Assembly: GCA_934330725.1 (NCBI GenBank)
Contig: CAKRGM010000004.1
Coordinates: 1-64,000 of the forward strand
DNA: 64,000 nucleotides
Direction of reading: 5' to 3'
Source of the DNA: an uncultured Lachnospiraceae bacterium
GTDB lineage: Bacteria > Bacillota > Clostridia > Lachnospirales > Lachnospiraceae
Each line of letters begins with the position of its first letter. Position 1 is the stretch's first letter. Below the pieces are notes generated by a model that worked only from the letters and a program-made list of their open reading frames with translations, was not told the DNA's origin and ran no database searches. Positions 6,937 through 16,141 of the stretch are shown one piece after another. Made by a program: the position numbers and the translations under genes.

Positions 6937-6986
6937 TTGACTAAGTAAATAAACTTGTGTATAATGTGGTTAGTTAAAGCTAACTA
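6937..6986 (+). promoter_or_regulatory. mntH promoter with a dyad operator on the start site
   Basis: TTGACT (6937-6942), a 17-base spacer and TATAAT (6960-6965) form a near-perfect sigma-A promoter. The expected start, about 6972, falls within TAGTTA-AAGC-TAACTA (6971-6986), a perfect 6+6 dyad resembling the TTAGGTTAG...CTAACCTAA operators of DtxR/MntR metal repressors. A second stem, AAGCTAAC/GTTAGCTT, overlaps it downstream. Confidence 0.75.
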
Positions 6987-7024
6987 CATTTTTCGTTAGC
7001 TTATAGAATGGAGCTGATAATTTA

Positions 7025-8269
7025 ATGAAAAGATTGCATAAGTCGAAAACGAGAGATAAACTGAATTTTTTAAAGTATGTGGGACCGGGACTTCTTGTAA
7101 CAGTTGGGTTTATTGATCCGGGAAACTGGGCGTCAAATATTGCGGCCGGTTCGGGGTATGGTTATGAACTTTTGTGGATGGTAACACTTTCAACTATTAT
7201 GCTTATAATATTACAGCATAATGCAGCACATCTTGGAATTGTTACAGGATTGTGCCTTTCTGAAGCTGCAAGTAAATATATAAACAAAAAGCTGAAAAAT
7301 GTTATTTTGTTTACTGCAGTATTGGCAGCCATTGCCACAGCAATGGCCGAAATTCTGGGTGGTGCAATTGCACTCAATATGTTATTTCATATTCCTGTAA
7401 AACTGGGAAGCATGATAATCCTTGTATTGGTTTTAATCTGTGAGTTTACAAATGCATATAAAAGAATAGAAAAACTTATTATTTTATTTGTTTCACTTAT
7501 AGGTTTCTCATTTCTTTTTGAGATATGCATAGTAAAGATTGACTGGCAGTCCGCAGTTATTGGCTGGGTAAAACCATCATTTCCGCCTAATGCAATGCCT
7601 GTTATTATGAGTGTGCTTGGAGCTGTTGTAATGCCGCATAATTTATTTTTACATTCTGAAATCATACAGAGCCGCAAATGGAATCTGCAGGATGATGAGG
7701 TTATTGAAAATCAGTTAAAATTTGAATTTAAGGATACATTGTTTTCGATGATTGTGGGATGGGCAATCAACAGTGCGATGATACTTATGGCTGCAGCCAC
7801 ATTTTATAAAGAAGGAAGCTATCAGCAGATAGATGATATTGCAACTGCCGGTTCAATGCTTACACCACTGCTCGGAAATATTGCATCAGTTATTTTTGCC
7901 ATAGCACTGCTGCTTGCAGGATTGTCTTCAAGTATTACAGCCGGAATGGCAGGAGGAACAATATTTTCAGGAATATTTAATAAACCATATGATGTTTCTA
8001 CAAAAGAAACAAAACTGGGTGTTATTATAACAATGGTTCCTGCTGCATTTATAATTCTGCTTATACAGTCACCGTTTAATGGCCTTATATATTCACAGAT
8101 GCTGCTTGCGGTACAGCTTCCGATTACGATTTTTACGCAGATATATCTTACATCTTCGAAAAAAGTAATGGGAAAATATGCAAACAGCACTCCGCTGAAA
8201 ATTGTTCTGTGGATTATAGCGGTAATTGTAACACTGTTAAATATTGAATTGTTCATATCTGCTTTATAA
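7025..8269 (+). CDS. mntH: NRAMP-family divalent metal (Mn2+/Fe2+) transporter
   Basis: A 414-residue polytopic membrane protein of the NRAMP family, a proton-coupled importer of Mn2+ and Fe2+. The metal-binding motif of helix 1 is intact in GFIDPGNWASNIAAG, and that of helix 6 in GAVVMPHNLFLHSE. About eleven hydrophobic segments are visible, the usual number. The promoter bears a DtxR/MntR-like dyad exactly on the predicted start site, consistent with manganese- or iron-dependent repression. No metalloregulator gene lies in the window. Confidence 0.95.
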   Translation: MKRLHKSKTRDKLNFLKYVGPGLLVTVGFIDPGNWASNIAAGSGYGYELLWMVTLSTIMLIILQHNAAHLGIVTGLCLSEAASKYINKKLKNVILFTAVLAAIATAMAEILGGAIALNMLFHIPVKLGSMIILVLVLICEFTNAYKRIEKLIILFVSLIGFSFLFEICIVKIDWQSAVIGWVKPSFPPNAMPVIMSVLGAVVMPHNLFLHSEIIQSRKWNLQDDEVIENQLKFEFKDTLFSMIVGWAINSAMILMAAATFYKEGSYQQIDDIATAGSMLTPLLGNIASVIFAIALLLAGLSSSITAGMAGGTIFSGIFNKPYDVSTKETKLGVIITMVPAAFIILLIQSPFNGLIYSQMLLAVQLPITIFTQIYLTSSKKVMGKYANSTPLKIVLWIIAVIVTLLNIELFISAL

Positions 8270-8278
8270 ATATCGCAA

Positions 8279-8314
8279 AGCCGCATAAAATGCGGCATGT
8301 CAAAAGATTTTGAC
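8279..8314 (+). terminator. two consecutive hairpins after mntH
   Basis: GCCGCAT/ATGCGGC (8279-8295) is followed at once by TGTCAAAA/TTTTGACA. Neither is followed by a good T-run, so this may be a weak terminator or an mRNA 3' stabiliser. Confidence 0.4.
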
Positions 8315-8418
8315 ACGTATGGATAATACATGTAAAATAAGTTATATAGACTTTTGAACTGTATTTTCATAATCTGGTATCAGGTCAGGAAGTAATACAT
8401 TAAAGCGGGGAAAGTAAA

Positions 8419-9006
8419 GTGGAACTCAGTAGTCAGATAAAAAAATACCGGAAAGAATTAAATATGTCACAGGAAGAACTTGCAGAAAAAGTTTACGTAA
8501 GCAGACAGACTATTTCTAACTGGGAGAATGAAAAAAATTATCCGGACATACACAGTCTGCTGTTACTTAGCGATATTTTTAATGTATCTCTTGATCAATT
8601 AATAAAAGGAGATATTCAGATTATGAAGGAAGAAATCAAAAAAAGTGAATTTAAAAAGAAAGACAGGGATATTTTTAATATCTATAGTATAGTTTTAACT
8701 GTATGCATGCTTGTCATGGTAATTTCAGCTGTTCCGCTGGTTAAATATTCAGGAGTAAGAGGCTGGATAATATGGGCGGTTATAGCAGTAATCACGATGA
8801 TTGCGGCTATAAGGGTAGAAATATTTAAGAAAAGGTATAATATTCAGACATACAAAGAGATTGTGGCATTTTCTGAAGGAAATCAGTTAGATGAAAAAGA
8901 AATCGAAAAAGAAAAAATAAAGAAACCATATCAGAAATTTATTGCATTTGTTATCAGTGCTGCAGCAGCATTGGTTATCTGCGTAGTTCTGGATATGTTA
9001 CTGTAA
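8419..9006 (+). CDS. XRE-family regulator with membrane segments
   Basis: A 195-residue protein starting at GTG after GGGGAAAG. Residues 1-62 form an XRE helix-turn-helix (NMSQEELAEKVYVSRQTISN, then WENEKNYPD). Residues about 95-112 and 118-136, and a C-terminal stretch at 172-194, are hydrophobic. The type is common in Firmicutes next to transporters. Its target is not evident, and it lies between mntH and the mannosidase gene. Confidence 0.8.
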   Translation: MELSSQIKKYRKELNMSQEELAEKVYVSRQTISNWENEKNYPDIHSLLLLSDIFNVSLDQLIKGDIQIMKEEIKKSEFKKKDRDIFNIYSIVLTVCMLVMVISAVPLVKYSGVRGWIIWAVIAVITMIAAIRVEIFKKRYNIQTYKEIVAFSEGNQLDEKEIEKEKIKKPYQKFIAFVISAAAALVICVVLDMLL

Positions 9007-9029
9007 GATAAGAAAGTGATGTATTAAGT

Positions 9030-9047
9030 CCCTCACAGCTGTGAGGG
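9030..9047. repeat. perfect 18-bp palindrome
   Basis: CCCTCACAGCTGTGAGGG is a perfect dyad 24 bases after the XRE gene stop. It could act as an mRNA hairpin or an operator; no T-run follows. Confidence 0.45.
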
Positions 9048-9100
9048 CGTATAATAAAAGATCATTCAAAGTGCGGCAAAATAATATTTCTCATTGTAAT

Positions 9101-9156
9101 AAAAGCCTGCCCAAAGTACGACCAGACAAACGGAGTACTTCGGGCAGACTTTTTTA
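9101..9156 (+). terminator. intrinsic terminator
   Basis: AAGCCTGCCC-AAAGTAC pairs with GTACTT-CGGGCAGACTT across a loop of about 14 bases, followed by a T6 run. It separates the XRE gene from the mannosidase gene. Confidence 0.8.
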
Positions 9157-9265
9157 CATTTTAAAGAGATTTATGCAATTTTCAGATGAAAATATTATAC
9201 TATGACAGATATTAAATTGTTATATTCATATAGAAGTATAAAAGACCATAAAAGGGGGCTATACA

Positions 9266-11767
9266 ATGCAGGAACGTATAAATTTAAATGGAATATGGAA
9301 AATGTGCCGTAAAGATGGAGCACCACTTGGACTTGGGGAAAAGTTAAAGGAGAATGTAACTGAATGTAAAGTGACAGTACCGGGCTCAGTAGTTTCGGGA
9401 CTTTTAGATAACGGGCTTATACAGGATCCGTATTTTGCTGATAATGAATATGAAGTAAGAGATATGCTTAAAGATGACTTTGTATTTACAAGGAAGGTAA
9501 ATATAGACAAAAAGCAGGGTGTCAGCTATGAACTTATGTGTGATGGAATAGACACTGTGGCAGATATATATATTAACGGAATATTGTTAAGAAAAGTAAG
9601 CAATATGCATACACGCTATCAGATAAGCTGCAGTGAAGTAATAAAAGACGGAGAAAATGAGATAAGAATCGATTTTCATTCACCAATCAGATATGTTCAG
9701 GAGCATAAGCCGCAGCCGGGAAAAGAGATTCATTATGTGGCAAGCGGCGCAATGAAAGATAACCAGTATCTTAGAAAAGCACATTCAATGTATGGCTGGG
9801 ATTGGGGAATCCAGCTTCCTGATATGGGAATATGGAGAGATATTTACATAAGAAGCTATGAGACAGCAAGTCTTGAAAATGTAAGGATACACCAGTTCCA
9901 TGAAGATGGAAAAGTCCGTCTTAAATTTGAGGCTGAAATAAAGGATGATAAAACAGCAGAAATTAAACTATATGAGAATAAGGGTATGCCACAGGATATC
10001 TGCGTAAGCTATGAAATTACTGACCCGGCAGGTAATGTTACTGAGGTGGAAAATGATGAGATTACAATAGATGCGCCACAGCTCTGGTGGCCCGCGGGAT
10101 TTGGAGAACAGCCATTATATAAGGTACGTGCAGTACTTAAAGTGAAAGATAAATATGCAAATGAAAAGTCACTTAAAATCGGGCTCAGGACACTTAAGGT
10201 AAGCATGGAAAAGGATCAGTGGGGGCAGGAATTTGCATTTTGTGTAAATGGCGTAAAGATATTTATCAAGGGTGGAAATTATATACCGGAGGATGCAATT
10301 TACTCAAGGATTACAAAGGAAAGAATACAGTATCTTACTGATTCGGCAAAGGATGCAGGTTTTAACTGCCTGCGTATATGGGGCGGAGGATATTATCCGT
10401 CTGATGAGTTCTACGATATTTGTGACAGTAAAGGTCTTATTATATGGCAGGATTTTATGTTTGCATGCAATATATATGAGCTTACTGACGAATTTAAAGA
10501 GAGCATTACAGATGAAATAAGGGATAATATAAAACGTCTCCGTCATCATGCAAGTCTTGGAATGTGGTGCGGAAATAATGAAATAGAATCTGCATGGGAT
10601 CACTGGGGTGGATTCTGCGATCATTCCGATGCTTTAAAACAGGATTACTTTGAAATGTTTGAAAAACTGATTCCGCAGATACTTAAAGAAGAAGACGGTG
10701 TCACAACCTACTGGCCGTCATCACCATCTTCAGGAGGTGGAATGAAAGAGCCGGACAGTGATAATATCGGAGACAGACACTACTGGGATGTATGGCATGG
10801 AGAGAAACCATTTACCGATTACGAAAATCATTTCTTCAGATTTTGTTCAGAATTTGGTTTTCAGTCTTTCCCATCGCTGGAAACCATTGAAACATTTACG
10901 GAAAAAGAAGACAGAAATATTTTTTCAGAGGTAATGGAATCTCATCAGAAGAATGATAATGCAAATGAGAAGATGTTAAGCTATATATCACAGAGCTTTT
11001 TATATCCAAAGGATTTTGAAAGTCTTATATATGTAAGTCAGGTTCTGCAGGGACAGGCCATAAAATACGGTGTTGAACACTGGAGAAGGAACAGAGGAAG
11101 ATGCATGGGAACAATATACTGGCAGCTTAATGACAACTGGCCGGTAGCATCCTGGGCAAGCATTGATTATTATGGAAGATGGAAAGCACTGCATTATATG
11201 GCAAGGCATTTCTATGCTGACATACTTGGAAGCCTTAAGATGGAAGGATATAAGGTGATTCCATATGTACAGGATGAGACATTTAAGGCAGATCATACAG
11301 AATATACAGTATATCTTAAAAATATGGATTGTGATATTCTTTTTGAAAAGTCCGGTGTGATTGAAACTTCTGCATTGTCTGTATCAAAGGCGGATGCGAC
11401 AGACCTTACAGAATATGTTAAGGGAAAAGAAAGTGATGTATTTGTTGAAGCAGTGTTCACACATTCTGATGGAAATATAAGCCACCAGGTAGAGGTCTTT
11501 AAACCATACAAACATATGAAATTGAAAAAATCGGACATCAAATATAATGTGAAGCGCAGCGGTGATGAATTGATAATTACTTTAAAAGCAGATAAAGCTG
11601 CATTCTTTACAGAGATTCAGGTGCATGGTGTAATTATGGTGTTGTCTGATAATTTCATACATCTTACGGATAATAAAGAACATGTAATTACTGGAAAACT
11701 GCCGGAGGGCTATGAGGCAATACCGGAAGTTACTGTAAGATCTCTGTGTGATTCATATGAATACTGA
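9266..11767 (+). CDS. GH2 beta-mannosidase
   Basis: An 833-residue cytosolic glycoside hydrolase with the GH2 order: sugar-binding jelly roll (WKMCRKDG, then VADIYINGILLRKVSNMHTR), immunoglobulin-like domain, and a TIM barrel starting near FIKGGNYIPEDAIY. The acid/base glutamate is in WCGNNEIESAWDHWGG (about E438) and the nucleophile in CSEFGFQSFPS (about E528). WGWDWG and YWQLNDNWPVASWAS are typical of beta-mannosidases rather than beta-galactosidases. It probably releases mannose from the non-reducing ends of imported manno-oligosaccharides. It is monocistronic, with GGGGG upstream of the ATG and no transporter alongside. Confidence 0.9.
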   Translation: MQERINLNGIWKMCRKDGAPLGLGEKLKENVTECKVTVPGSVVSGLLDNGLIQDPYFADNEYEVRDMLKDDFVFTRKVNIDKKQGVSYELMCDGIDTVADIYINGILLRKVSNMHTRYQISCSEVIKDGENEIRIDFHSPIRYVQEHKPQPGKEIHYVASGAMKDNQYLRKAHSMYGWDWGIQLPDMGIWRDIYIRSYETASLENVRIHQFHEDGKVRLKFEAEIKDDKTAEIKLYENKGMPQDICVSYEITDPAGNVTEVENDEITIDAPQLWWPAGFGEQPLYKVRAVLKVKDKYANEKSLKIGLRTLKVSMEKDQWGQEFAFCVNGVKIFIKGGNYIPEDAIYSRITKERIQYLTDSAKDAGFNCLRIWGGGYYPSDEFYDICDSKGLIIWQDFMFACNIYELTDEFKESITDEIRDNIKRLRHHASLGMWCGNNEIESAWDHWGGFCDHSDALKQDYFEMFEKLIPQILKEEDGVTTYWPSSPSSGGGMKEPDSDNIGDRHYWDVWHGEKPFTDYENHFFRFCSEFGFQSFPSLETIETFTEKEDRNIFSEVMESHQKNDNANEKMLSYISQSFLYPKDFESLIYVSQVLQGQAIKYGVEHWRRNRGRCMGTIYWQLNDNWPVASWASIDYYGRWKALHYMARHFYADILGSLKMEGYKVIPYVQDETFKADHTEYTVYLKNMDCDILFEKSGVIETSALSVSKADATDLTEYVKGKESDVFVEAVFTHSDGNISHQVEVFKPYKHMKLKKSDIKYNVKRSGDELIITLKADKAAFFTEIQVHGVIMVLSDNFIHLTDNKEHVITGKLPEGYEAIPEVTVRSLCDSYEY

Positions 11768-11812
11768 TATATGGATGCTGATATATAGATTAAAATTTTA
11801 GTTGTAATATTA

Positions 11813-11894
11813 TTGAAAATTTGTTACGCTTACTATAATGATTTGGACATCGCAGGTTGTATTTATACTTTGACATACAGCCTTTGATGTCCAA
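11813..11894 (+). promoter_or_regulatory. xpt promoter and nested-hairpin leader
   Basis: A TTGAAA (11813) and TATAAT (11834-11839) pair precedes a structure starting almost at the expected first transcribed base. The outer arms TTGGACATC (11843-11851) and GATGTCCAA (11886-11894) are perfect. The inner arms AGGTTGTAT and ATACAGCCT pair over 9 positions with one G-U. The hallmarks of the purine riboswitch core are absent. Confidence 0.55.
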
Positions 11895-11934
11895 TACTGT
11901 ATATATTAGAAGTGGTACGGAAATGGAGAAAAAA

Positions 11935-12516
11935 ATGAATTTTTTAGAAGAAAGAATCAAAAAAGACGGAATTGTAAAAGAAGGCAATGTTTTAAAGGTA
12001 GACAGCTTTTTAAATCATCAGATGGATATTGATCTGTTTGATAAAATGGGGGAGGAATTTAAGCGTCGTTTTGAGGGCAGTAACATTAATAAAATACTTA
12101 CTATTGAGGCATCAGGAATTGGGATTGCATGTATAGTTGCAAGACATTTTGGTGTACCTGTTGTATTTGCAAAGAAAAGTAAGAGTATAAATATTGAAGG
12201 TGAAATGTACGTCGCAGAGGTAGAATCATTTACACATAAATGTAAGAATCAGGTAATCGTATCAAAGAAGTTCCTTAATCCGCAGGATCATGTACTTATC
12301 ATAGATGATTTCCTTGCAAATGGATGTGCGCTGCAGGGACTTATATCAATAGTTGCAGAGGCAGGAGCAACGGTAGAAGGAATTGGAATTGCGATAGAAA
12401 AAGGATTCCAGTCAGGCGGAAAGATTATACGTAACTTAGGATATCATCTGGAATCACTGGCAATTGTTGACAGCATGGATGCAGCAGATGGAAGTATAGT
12501 ATTTCGTGAACAGTAA
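11935..12516 (+). CDS. xpt: xanthine phosphoribosyltransferase
   Basis: A 193-residue type I phosphoribosyltransferase that converts xanthine and PRPP to XMP. The PRPP-binding signature is visible in [12 protein letters not shown]. The substrate end carries [10 protein letters not shown] near the N terminus, as in Bacillus Xpt, and the IEASGI loop. I choose the ATG six bases after GGAG; in-frame upstream codons run back through the leader hairpin and are unlikely to be translated. The permease gene follows 23 bases later, the classic xpt-pbuX pair. Confidence 0.93.
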   Translation: MNFLEERIKKDGIVKEGNVLKVDSFLNHQMDIDLFDKMGEEFKRRFEGSNINKILTIEASGIGIACIVARHFGVPVVFAKKSKSINIEGEMYVAEVESFTHKCKNQVIVSKKFLNPQDHVLIIDDFLANGCALQGLISIVAEAGATVEGIGIAIEKGFQSGGKIIRNLGYHLESLAIVDSMDAADGSIVFREQ

Positions 12517-12539
12517 AAGATGAGAAAGGAACGATTATT

Positions 12540-13871
12540 TTGAATAAAATATTTGAAAAGGGCTCACCAAAGAATGTATATAAATTAGACGGGCCGATTT
12601 CATTAAAGCAGGCAGTACCATTTGGTCTGCAGCATATACTTGCGATGTTTGTTGCAAATATTGCACCAATATTTATAGTTACAGGAGCATGTGGATTATC
12701 CGCACAGCAGAGTGCAATGCTTATCCAGTGTGCAATGATTATTGCAGGAATCGGAACACTTATACAGCTGTTTCCATTATGGAAGATAGGTTCGGGACTG
12801 CCTGTTGTTATGGGTATCAGCTTTACATTTGTGTCTGTATTTTGTTATATAGGACCAACATATGGGTATAATACTATTGTCGGGGCTGTACTTGTCGGCG
12901 GTATTATTGAAGGAGTACTGGGACTTTTTGCAAAGTACTGGATAAAGCTCATTACACCAATCGTGGCAGCAAGTGTAGTTACAGCGATTGGTTTTTCACT
13001 ATTATCAGTTGGAGCTGCATCATTTGGCGGAGGAAGCGGCAGTGAAAATTTTGGCTCAGCAACAAACTGGATACTTGGAGCAGTTACACTGTTAAGCTGT
13101 ATACTATTTAATATTTTTGCAAAGTCATATTGGAAACAGCTGTCAGTTCTGTTCGGACTTATAGTAGGTTATGTCGTTGCAATATGTATGGGACAGGTTG
13201 ATTTTACAGCACTTCAGAATACGTCATTTATAGAATTGCCGGGAATTATGCAGTTTAAACCTGAATTTGATATTAATGCAATTATATCTGTTACACTTAT
13301 ATTTCTTGTTTCAGCTACAGAGACAATCGGTGATACAACAGCTTTAACATCAATTGCATTTGACCGTGAGCCGACCACAAAAGAATTATCAGGTTCAATT
13401 GCCTGTGATGGTTTTATAAGTGCACTTTCATCGGTATTTGGCTGTCTTCCTATAACATCTTTCAGCCAGAATGTCGGACTGGTTGCGATGACAAAAGTTG
13501 TTAACAAAAGAGCTATTGCAACAGGAGCAGTTATAATGCTTTGTGCAGGAATATTTCCTGTATTCGGTTCGCTTCTTGCAACACTTCCTGATGCGGTATT
13601 AGGCGGCTGTACACTTATGATGTTTGGAAATATTGTATTAAGTGGTATACAGATGATAGTTAAGTGTGGATTTACACAGAGAAATATTACAATTGCTGCA
13701 CTTTCATTAAGTATAGGCATAGGATTTACGCAGGTTCCTGAAATATTTAGTATATTTCCTAAAATAATAGAAACTGTTTTTGCGGAAAACTGTGTTGCGG
13801 TAGTATTTATAGTTGCAATTATTTTAAATCTTGTGCTTCCTAAAAATATGGAAGTTTCACAGGAAGAGTAG
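12540..13871 (+). CDS. pbuX: NCS2-family xanthine/purine permease
   Basis: A 443-residue membrane protein of the nucleobase:cation symporter-2 family. It starts with TTG after GAGAAAGGA. The family signatures are visible: GLQHILAMFVANIAPIF in helix 1, SATETIGDTTALT in helix 8 (substrate- and proton-binding acid) and ITSFSQNVGLVAMTKV in helix 10. Co-transcription with xpt argues for xanthine as substrate. About 12-14 hydrophobic segments are present, as expected. Confidence 0.9.
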   Translation: MNKIFEKGSPKNVYKLDGPISLKQAVPFGLQHILAMFVANIAPIFIVTGACGLSAQQSAMLIQCAMIIAGIGTLIQLFPLWKIGSGLPVVMGISFTFVSVFCYIGPTYGYNTIVGAVLVGGIIEGVLGLFAKYWIKLITPIVAASVVTAIGFSLLSVGAASFGGGSGSENFGSATNWILGAVTLLSCILFNIFAKSYWKQLSVLFGLIVGYVVAICMGQVDFTALQNTSFIELPGIMQFKPEFDINAIISVTLIFLVSATETIGDTTALTSIAFDREPTTKELSGSIACDGFISALSSVFGCLPITSFSQNVGLVAMTKVVNKRAIATGAVIMLCAGIFPVFGSLLATLPDAVLGGCTLMMFGNIVLSGIQMIVKCGFTQRNITIAALSLSIGIGFTQVPEIFSIFPKIIETVFAENCVAVVFIVAIILNLVLPKNMEVSQEE

Positions 13872-13931
13872 AGTAGTTAGCAGATACAAAGAATAGCGTT
13901 TGCAGAATGGGAATAAATGGAGGGGATTAAT

Positions 13932-14906
13932 ATGTGCACGGCAGCGACTTATAAAACAAAAGATTTTTATTTTGGACGTACATTGGATTATGAGTTTTCG
14001 TATGGAGATGAGATTACTATAACACCACGTAATTATAAGTTTAATTTCAGAAAAATGGGGGAACTTAAAAATCATTATGCAATAATCGGGATGTCATATG
14101 TTACAGATGATTATCCGCTGTATTATGATGCTGTCAATGAAAAGGGCCTTGGTATGGCAGGTCTTAACTTTGTTGGTAATGCAGATTATAAGGATATAAA
14201 AGAAGGCGCAGATAATGTGGCGCAATTTGAATTTATTCCATGGATACTTGGACAGTGTACATCCGTAAGTGAGGCAAGAACACTGCTTGACAGGATTAAT
14301 CTTATTAACCTGCCATACAGCGACAAGCTTCCGCTTGCACAGCTGCACTGGATAATAGCCGATAAAAATGAAGCGGTTACAGTAGAATCTGTAAAAGAAG
14401 GCATAAAAATATATGATAATCCTGCAGGAGTGCTTACTAATAATCCGCCATTTGATGAGCAGATGCGCCATCTCAGTGATTATATGCATTTGTCAGCTAA
14501 AGCACCTCAGAATAATTTCTCCGATAAGCTTTCATTTAATACTTACAGCCGTGGTATGGGGGCAATAGGGCTTCCGGGCGATTTATCATCTTCATCACGT
14601 TTTGTAAGAGCAGCATTTGTAAAAATGAATTCCGTATCGGGTGATTCAGAAGAGGAAAGCGTAAGTCAGTTTTTTCATATACTTGGAAGTGTTGACCAGC
14701 AGAGAGGCTGCTGTGATTTAGGGCAGGGAAAATATGAGATTACAATATATACGTCATGCTGTAATGCCGATAAAGGAATTTATTATTATACAACATATGA
14801 TAATCATCAGATTAATGCGGTAGATATGCATAAAGAAAATCTTGACGGAAGTGAACTTGTAAGATTCAAGCCGGTTCAGAAAGAACATATTAATGTACAG
14901 AATTAA
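13932..14906 (+). CDS. bsh: conjugated bile-acid hydrolase (choloylglycine hydrolase)
   Basis: A 324-residue Ntn-hydrolase. The start Met-Cys (MCTAATYKTKDFYFGRTLDY) exposes the catalytic cysteine after Met removal, and Arg16 and Asp19 match the active site. The conserved asparagines are in GMAGLNFVGNADY and GVLTNNPPFDEQM, and an arginine in SSSSRFVRAAF. The LTNNP-x-F/FDEQ region favours bile-salt hydrolase over penicillin V acylase. It deconjugates glyco- and tauro-bile acids and marks the host as an animal gut inhabitant. The ATG follows GGAGGGG; an ATG five codons upstream would bury the cysteine and is rejected. Confidence 0.93.
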   Translation: MCTAATYKTKDFYFGRTLDYEFSYGDEITITPRNYKFNFRKMGELKNHYAIIGMSYVTDDYPLYYDAVNEKGLGMAGLNFVGNADYKDIKEGADNVAQFEFIPWILGQCTSVSEARTLLDRINLINLPYSDKLPLAQLHWIIADKNEAVTVESVKEGIKIYDNPAGVLTNNPPFDEQMRHLSDYMHLSAKAPQNNFSDKLSFNTYSRGMGAIGLPGDLSSSSRFVRAAFVKMNSVSGDSEEESVSQFFHILGSVDQQRGCCDLGQGKYEITIYTSCCNADKGIYYYTTYDNHQINAVDMHKENLDGSELVRFKPVQKEHINVQN

Positions 14907-15062
14907 AATAATGCATTAGTACAGCAGGTATGCTGGTTCGTAAATTGTTCTTTTTATTGTACAATAATAAAGTGTAAACTTAAATTTACATGCATTATAT
15001 GTAATAATGCTGGAGAATGTTGTTATTAATATGTAGAAATACTACAAGCTGGAGGATGAATC

Positions 15063-15911
15063 ATGGCAGCTGATCAGATAAAGAGTGCTTTTCCAAAGCT
15101 TAGGAAGTCAGAAAAAAAGGCAGCTTTGTATATGCTGGAACATTCAGATGATATGGATAGCATTTCACTGGAGAAAGTAGCAAAAGAAGCACAGGTGAGT
15201 CAGGCAACAATATTCAGAATGCTTAAGGCAGCAGGGTATAAAAGCTTTAAAGAACTTAAAATTGCATTTATAGAAGAAAAAATGAAAAATACCAATGCCG
15301 GAAATGATGAAGTATTTGGAATGATAATTGATGAATCGGATGATATTGAGGATGTTCCGGGTAAAGTGATACACAATATTATAGGACTGCTTGAAGATTC
15401 AATTAATTCTATTTCTGCAAAAAGTCTGAAAAAGGCAGTGAAAGCAATCGAAAATGCAGAACATGTGTGTATTTTTTCTGTTGAAAATTCAAATTCTGTT
15501 TCGCTGGATCTGCAGACAAAACTTATGTATCTGGGAATAAACTGTGAGTTTTGTGCAGACTATTATCTTCAGAGTATACGTGCAGGACATATGGGAAAGA
15601 ATGATGTTGCAATTGGCATATCTTATTCAGGAACATCAATAAATACAGTAGATGTATTAAAAGAAGCAAAGCAAAATGGTGCAACAACGATTGCAATTAC
15701 AAATTATACGGATACGCCATTAGTTAAATATGCAGATATTGTAATACTTACATCAGATAAGCAGTTCTTTTACGGAAATGATATCTTTTCAAGGACGATA
15801 CATCTTGCGGTAGTGGATATGATATATATGGGACTTCTGGTTGATAACCGCAGTAAATATATGGATGAGCTCCATAACAGTGGTGAGATGGTAAAACAAA
15901 GAAAGTACTGA
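15063..15911 (+). CDS. MurR/RpiR-family regulator
   Basis: A 282-residue regulator: helix-turn-helix of the RpiR type at about 1-76 (SQATIFRMLKAAGYKSFKEL) and a sugar-phosphate-binding SIS domain at about 120-255 (GISYSGTSINTVDVLKEAK, AITNYTDTPLVKYAD). Such proteins sense phosphosugars or related phosphate compounds. A strong terminator separates it from the phosphonate genes downstream. It could nevertheless control them in trans, or control the bile-salt hydrolase upstream. Neither link is shown by the sequence. Confidence 0.88.
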   Translation: MAADQIKSAFPKLRKSEKKAALYMLEHSDDMDSISLEKVAKEAQVSQATIFRMLKAAGYKSFKELKIAFIEEKMKNTNAGNDEVFGMIIDESDDIEDVPGKVIHNIIGLLEDSINSISAKSLKKAVKAIENAEHVCIFSVENSNSVSLDLQTKLMYLGINCEFCADYYLQSIRAGHMGKNDVAIGISYSGTSINTVDVLKEAKQNGATTIAITNYTDTPLVKYADIVILTSDKQFFYGNDIFSRTIHLAVVDMIYMGLLVDNRSKYMDELHNSGEMVKQRKY

Positions 15912-15948
15912 TTTAACATTTAAATACAAATAAAAACACAGATAGCTT

Positions 15949-15996
15949 AAAAGCCTGGAAATATGTAGAAAAACTACGTATTTTCAGGCTTTTTAT
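15949..15996 (+). terminator. strong intrinsic terminator
   Basis: AAAAGCCTG-GAAATATGTAG and CTACGTATTTTCAGGCTTTTT form a stem of about 17 bp with one mismatch and an AAAA loop, ending in a T-run. It closes the RpiR transcript. Confidence 0.88.
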
Positions 15997-16092
15997 GTAA
16001 AATCTGCTTTACAAAATTTTACATAAAATTGATAGTACGAAATTTTTTTTAATGTTAGTCTGTATCCTGCAAACGACAGAACAACCTGTCAG

Positions 16093-16106
16093 GCAAAATA
16101 TTTTGC
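16093..16106. promoter_or_regulatory. perfect 14-bp palindrome upstream of the phosphonate operon
   Basis: GCAAAATATTTTGC lies 35 bases before the ATPase start. A GACAG-AACAAC-CTGTC dyad is just upstream (16074-16089). Either could be an operator or leader hairpin for the phosphonate genes; no clear -35/-10 pair is seen. Confidence 0.35.
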
Positions 16107-16141
16107 AGATATCCGATTTACGAATTTAGAAAGGACGTACA

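Noticed and set aside
7162..8370. Long open frames antisense to mntH
   Set aside because: They have no ribosome sites or recognisable domains and are shadows of a clearly conserved transporter gene.
11857..11934. Upstream extension of xpt through the leader hairpin
   Set aside because: Homologous proteins begin at the [12 protein letters not shown] start, which has GGAG at the correct distance; the extension would translate a structured leader.
13214..13720. 168-codon frame antisense to the purine permease
   Set aside because: It is a typical mirror frame of a membrane protein with no start signal.
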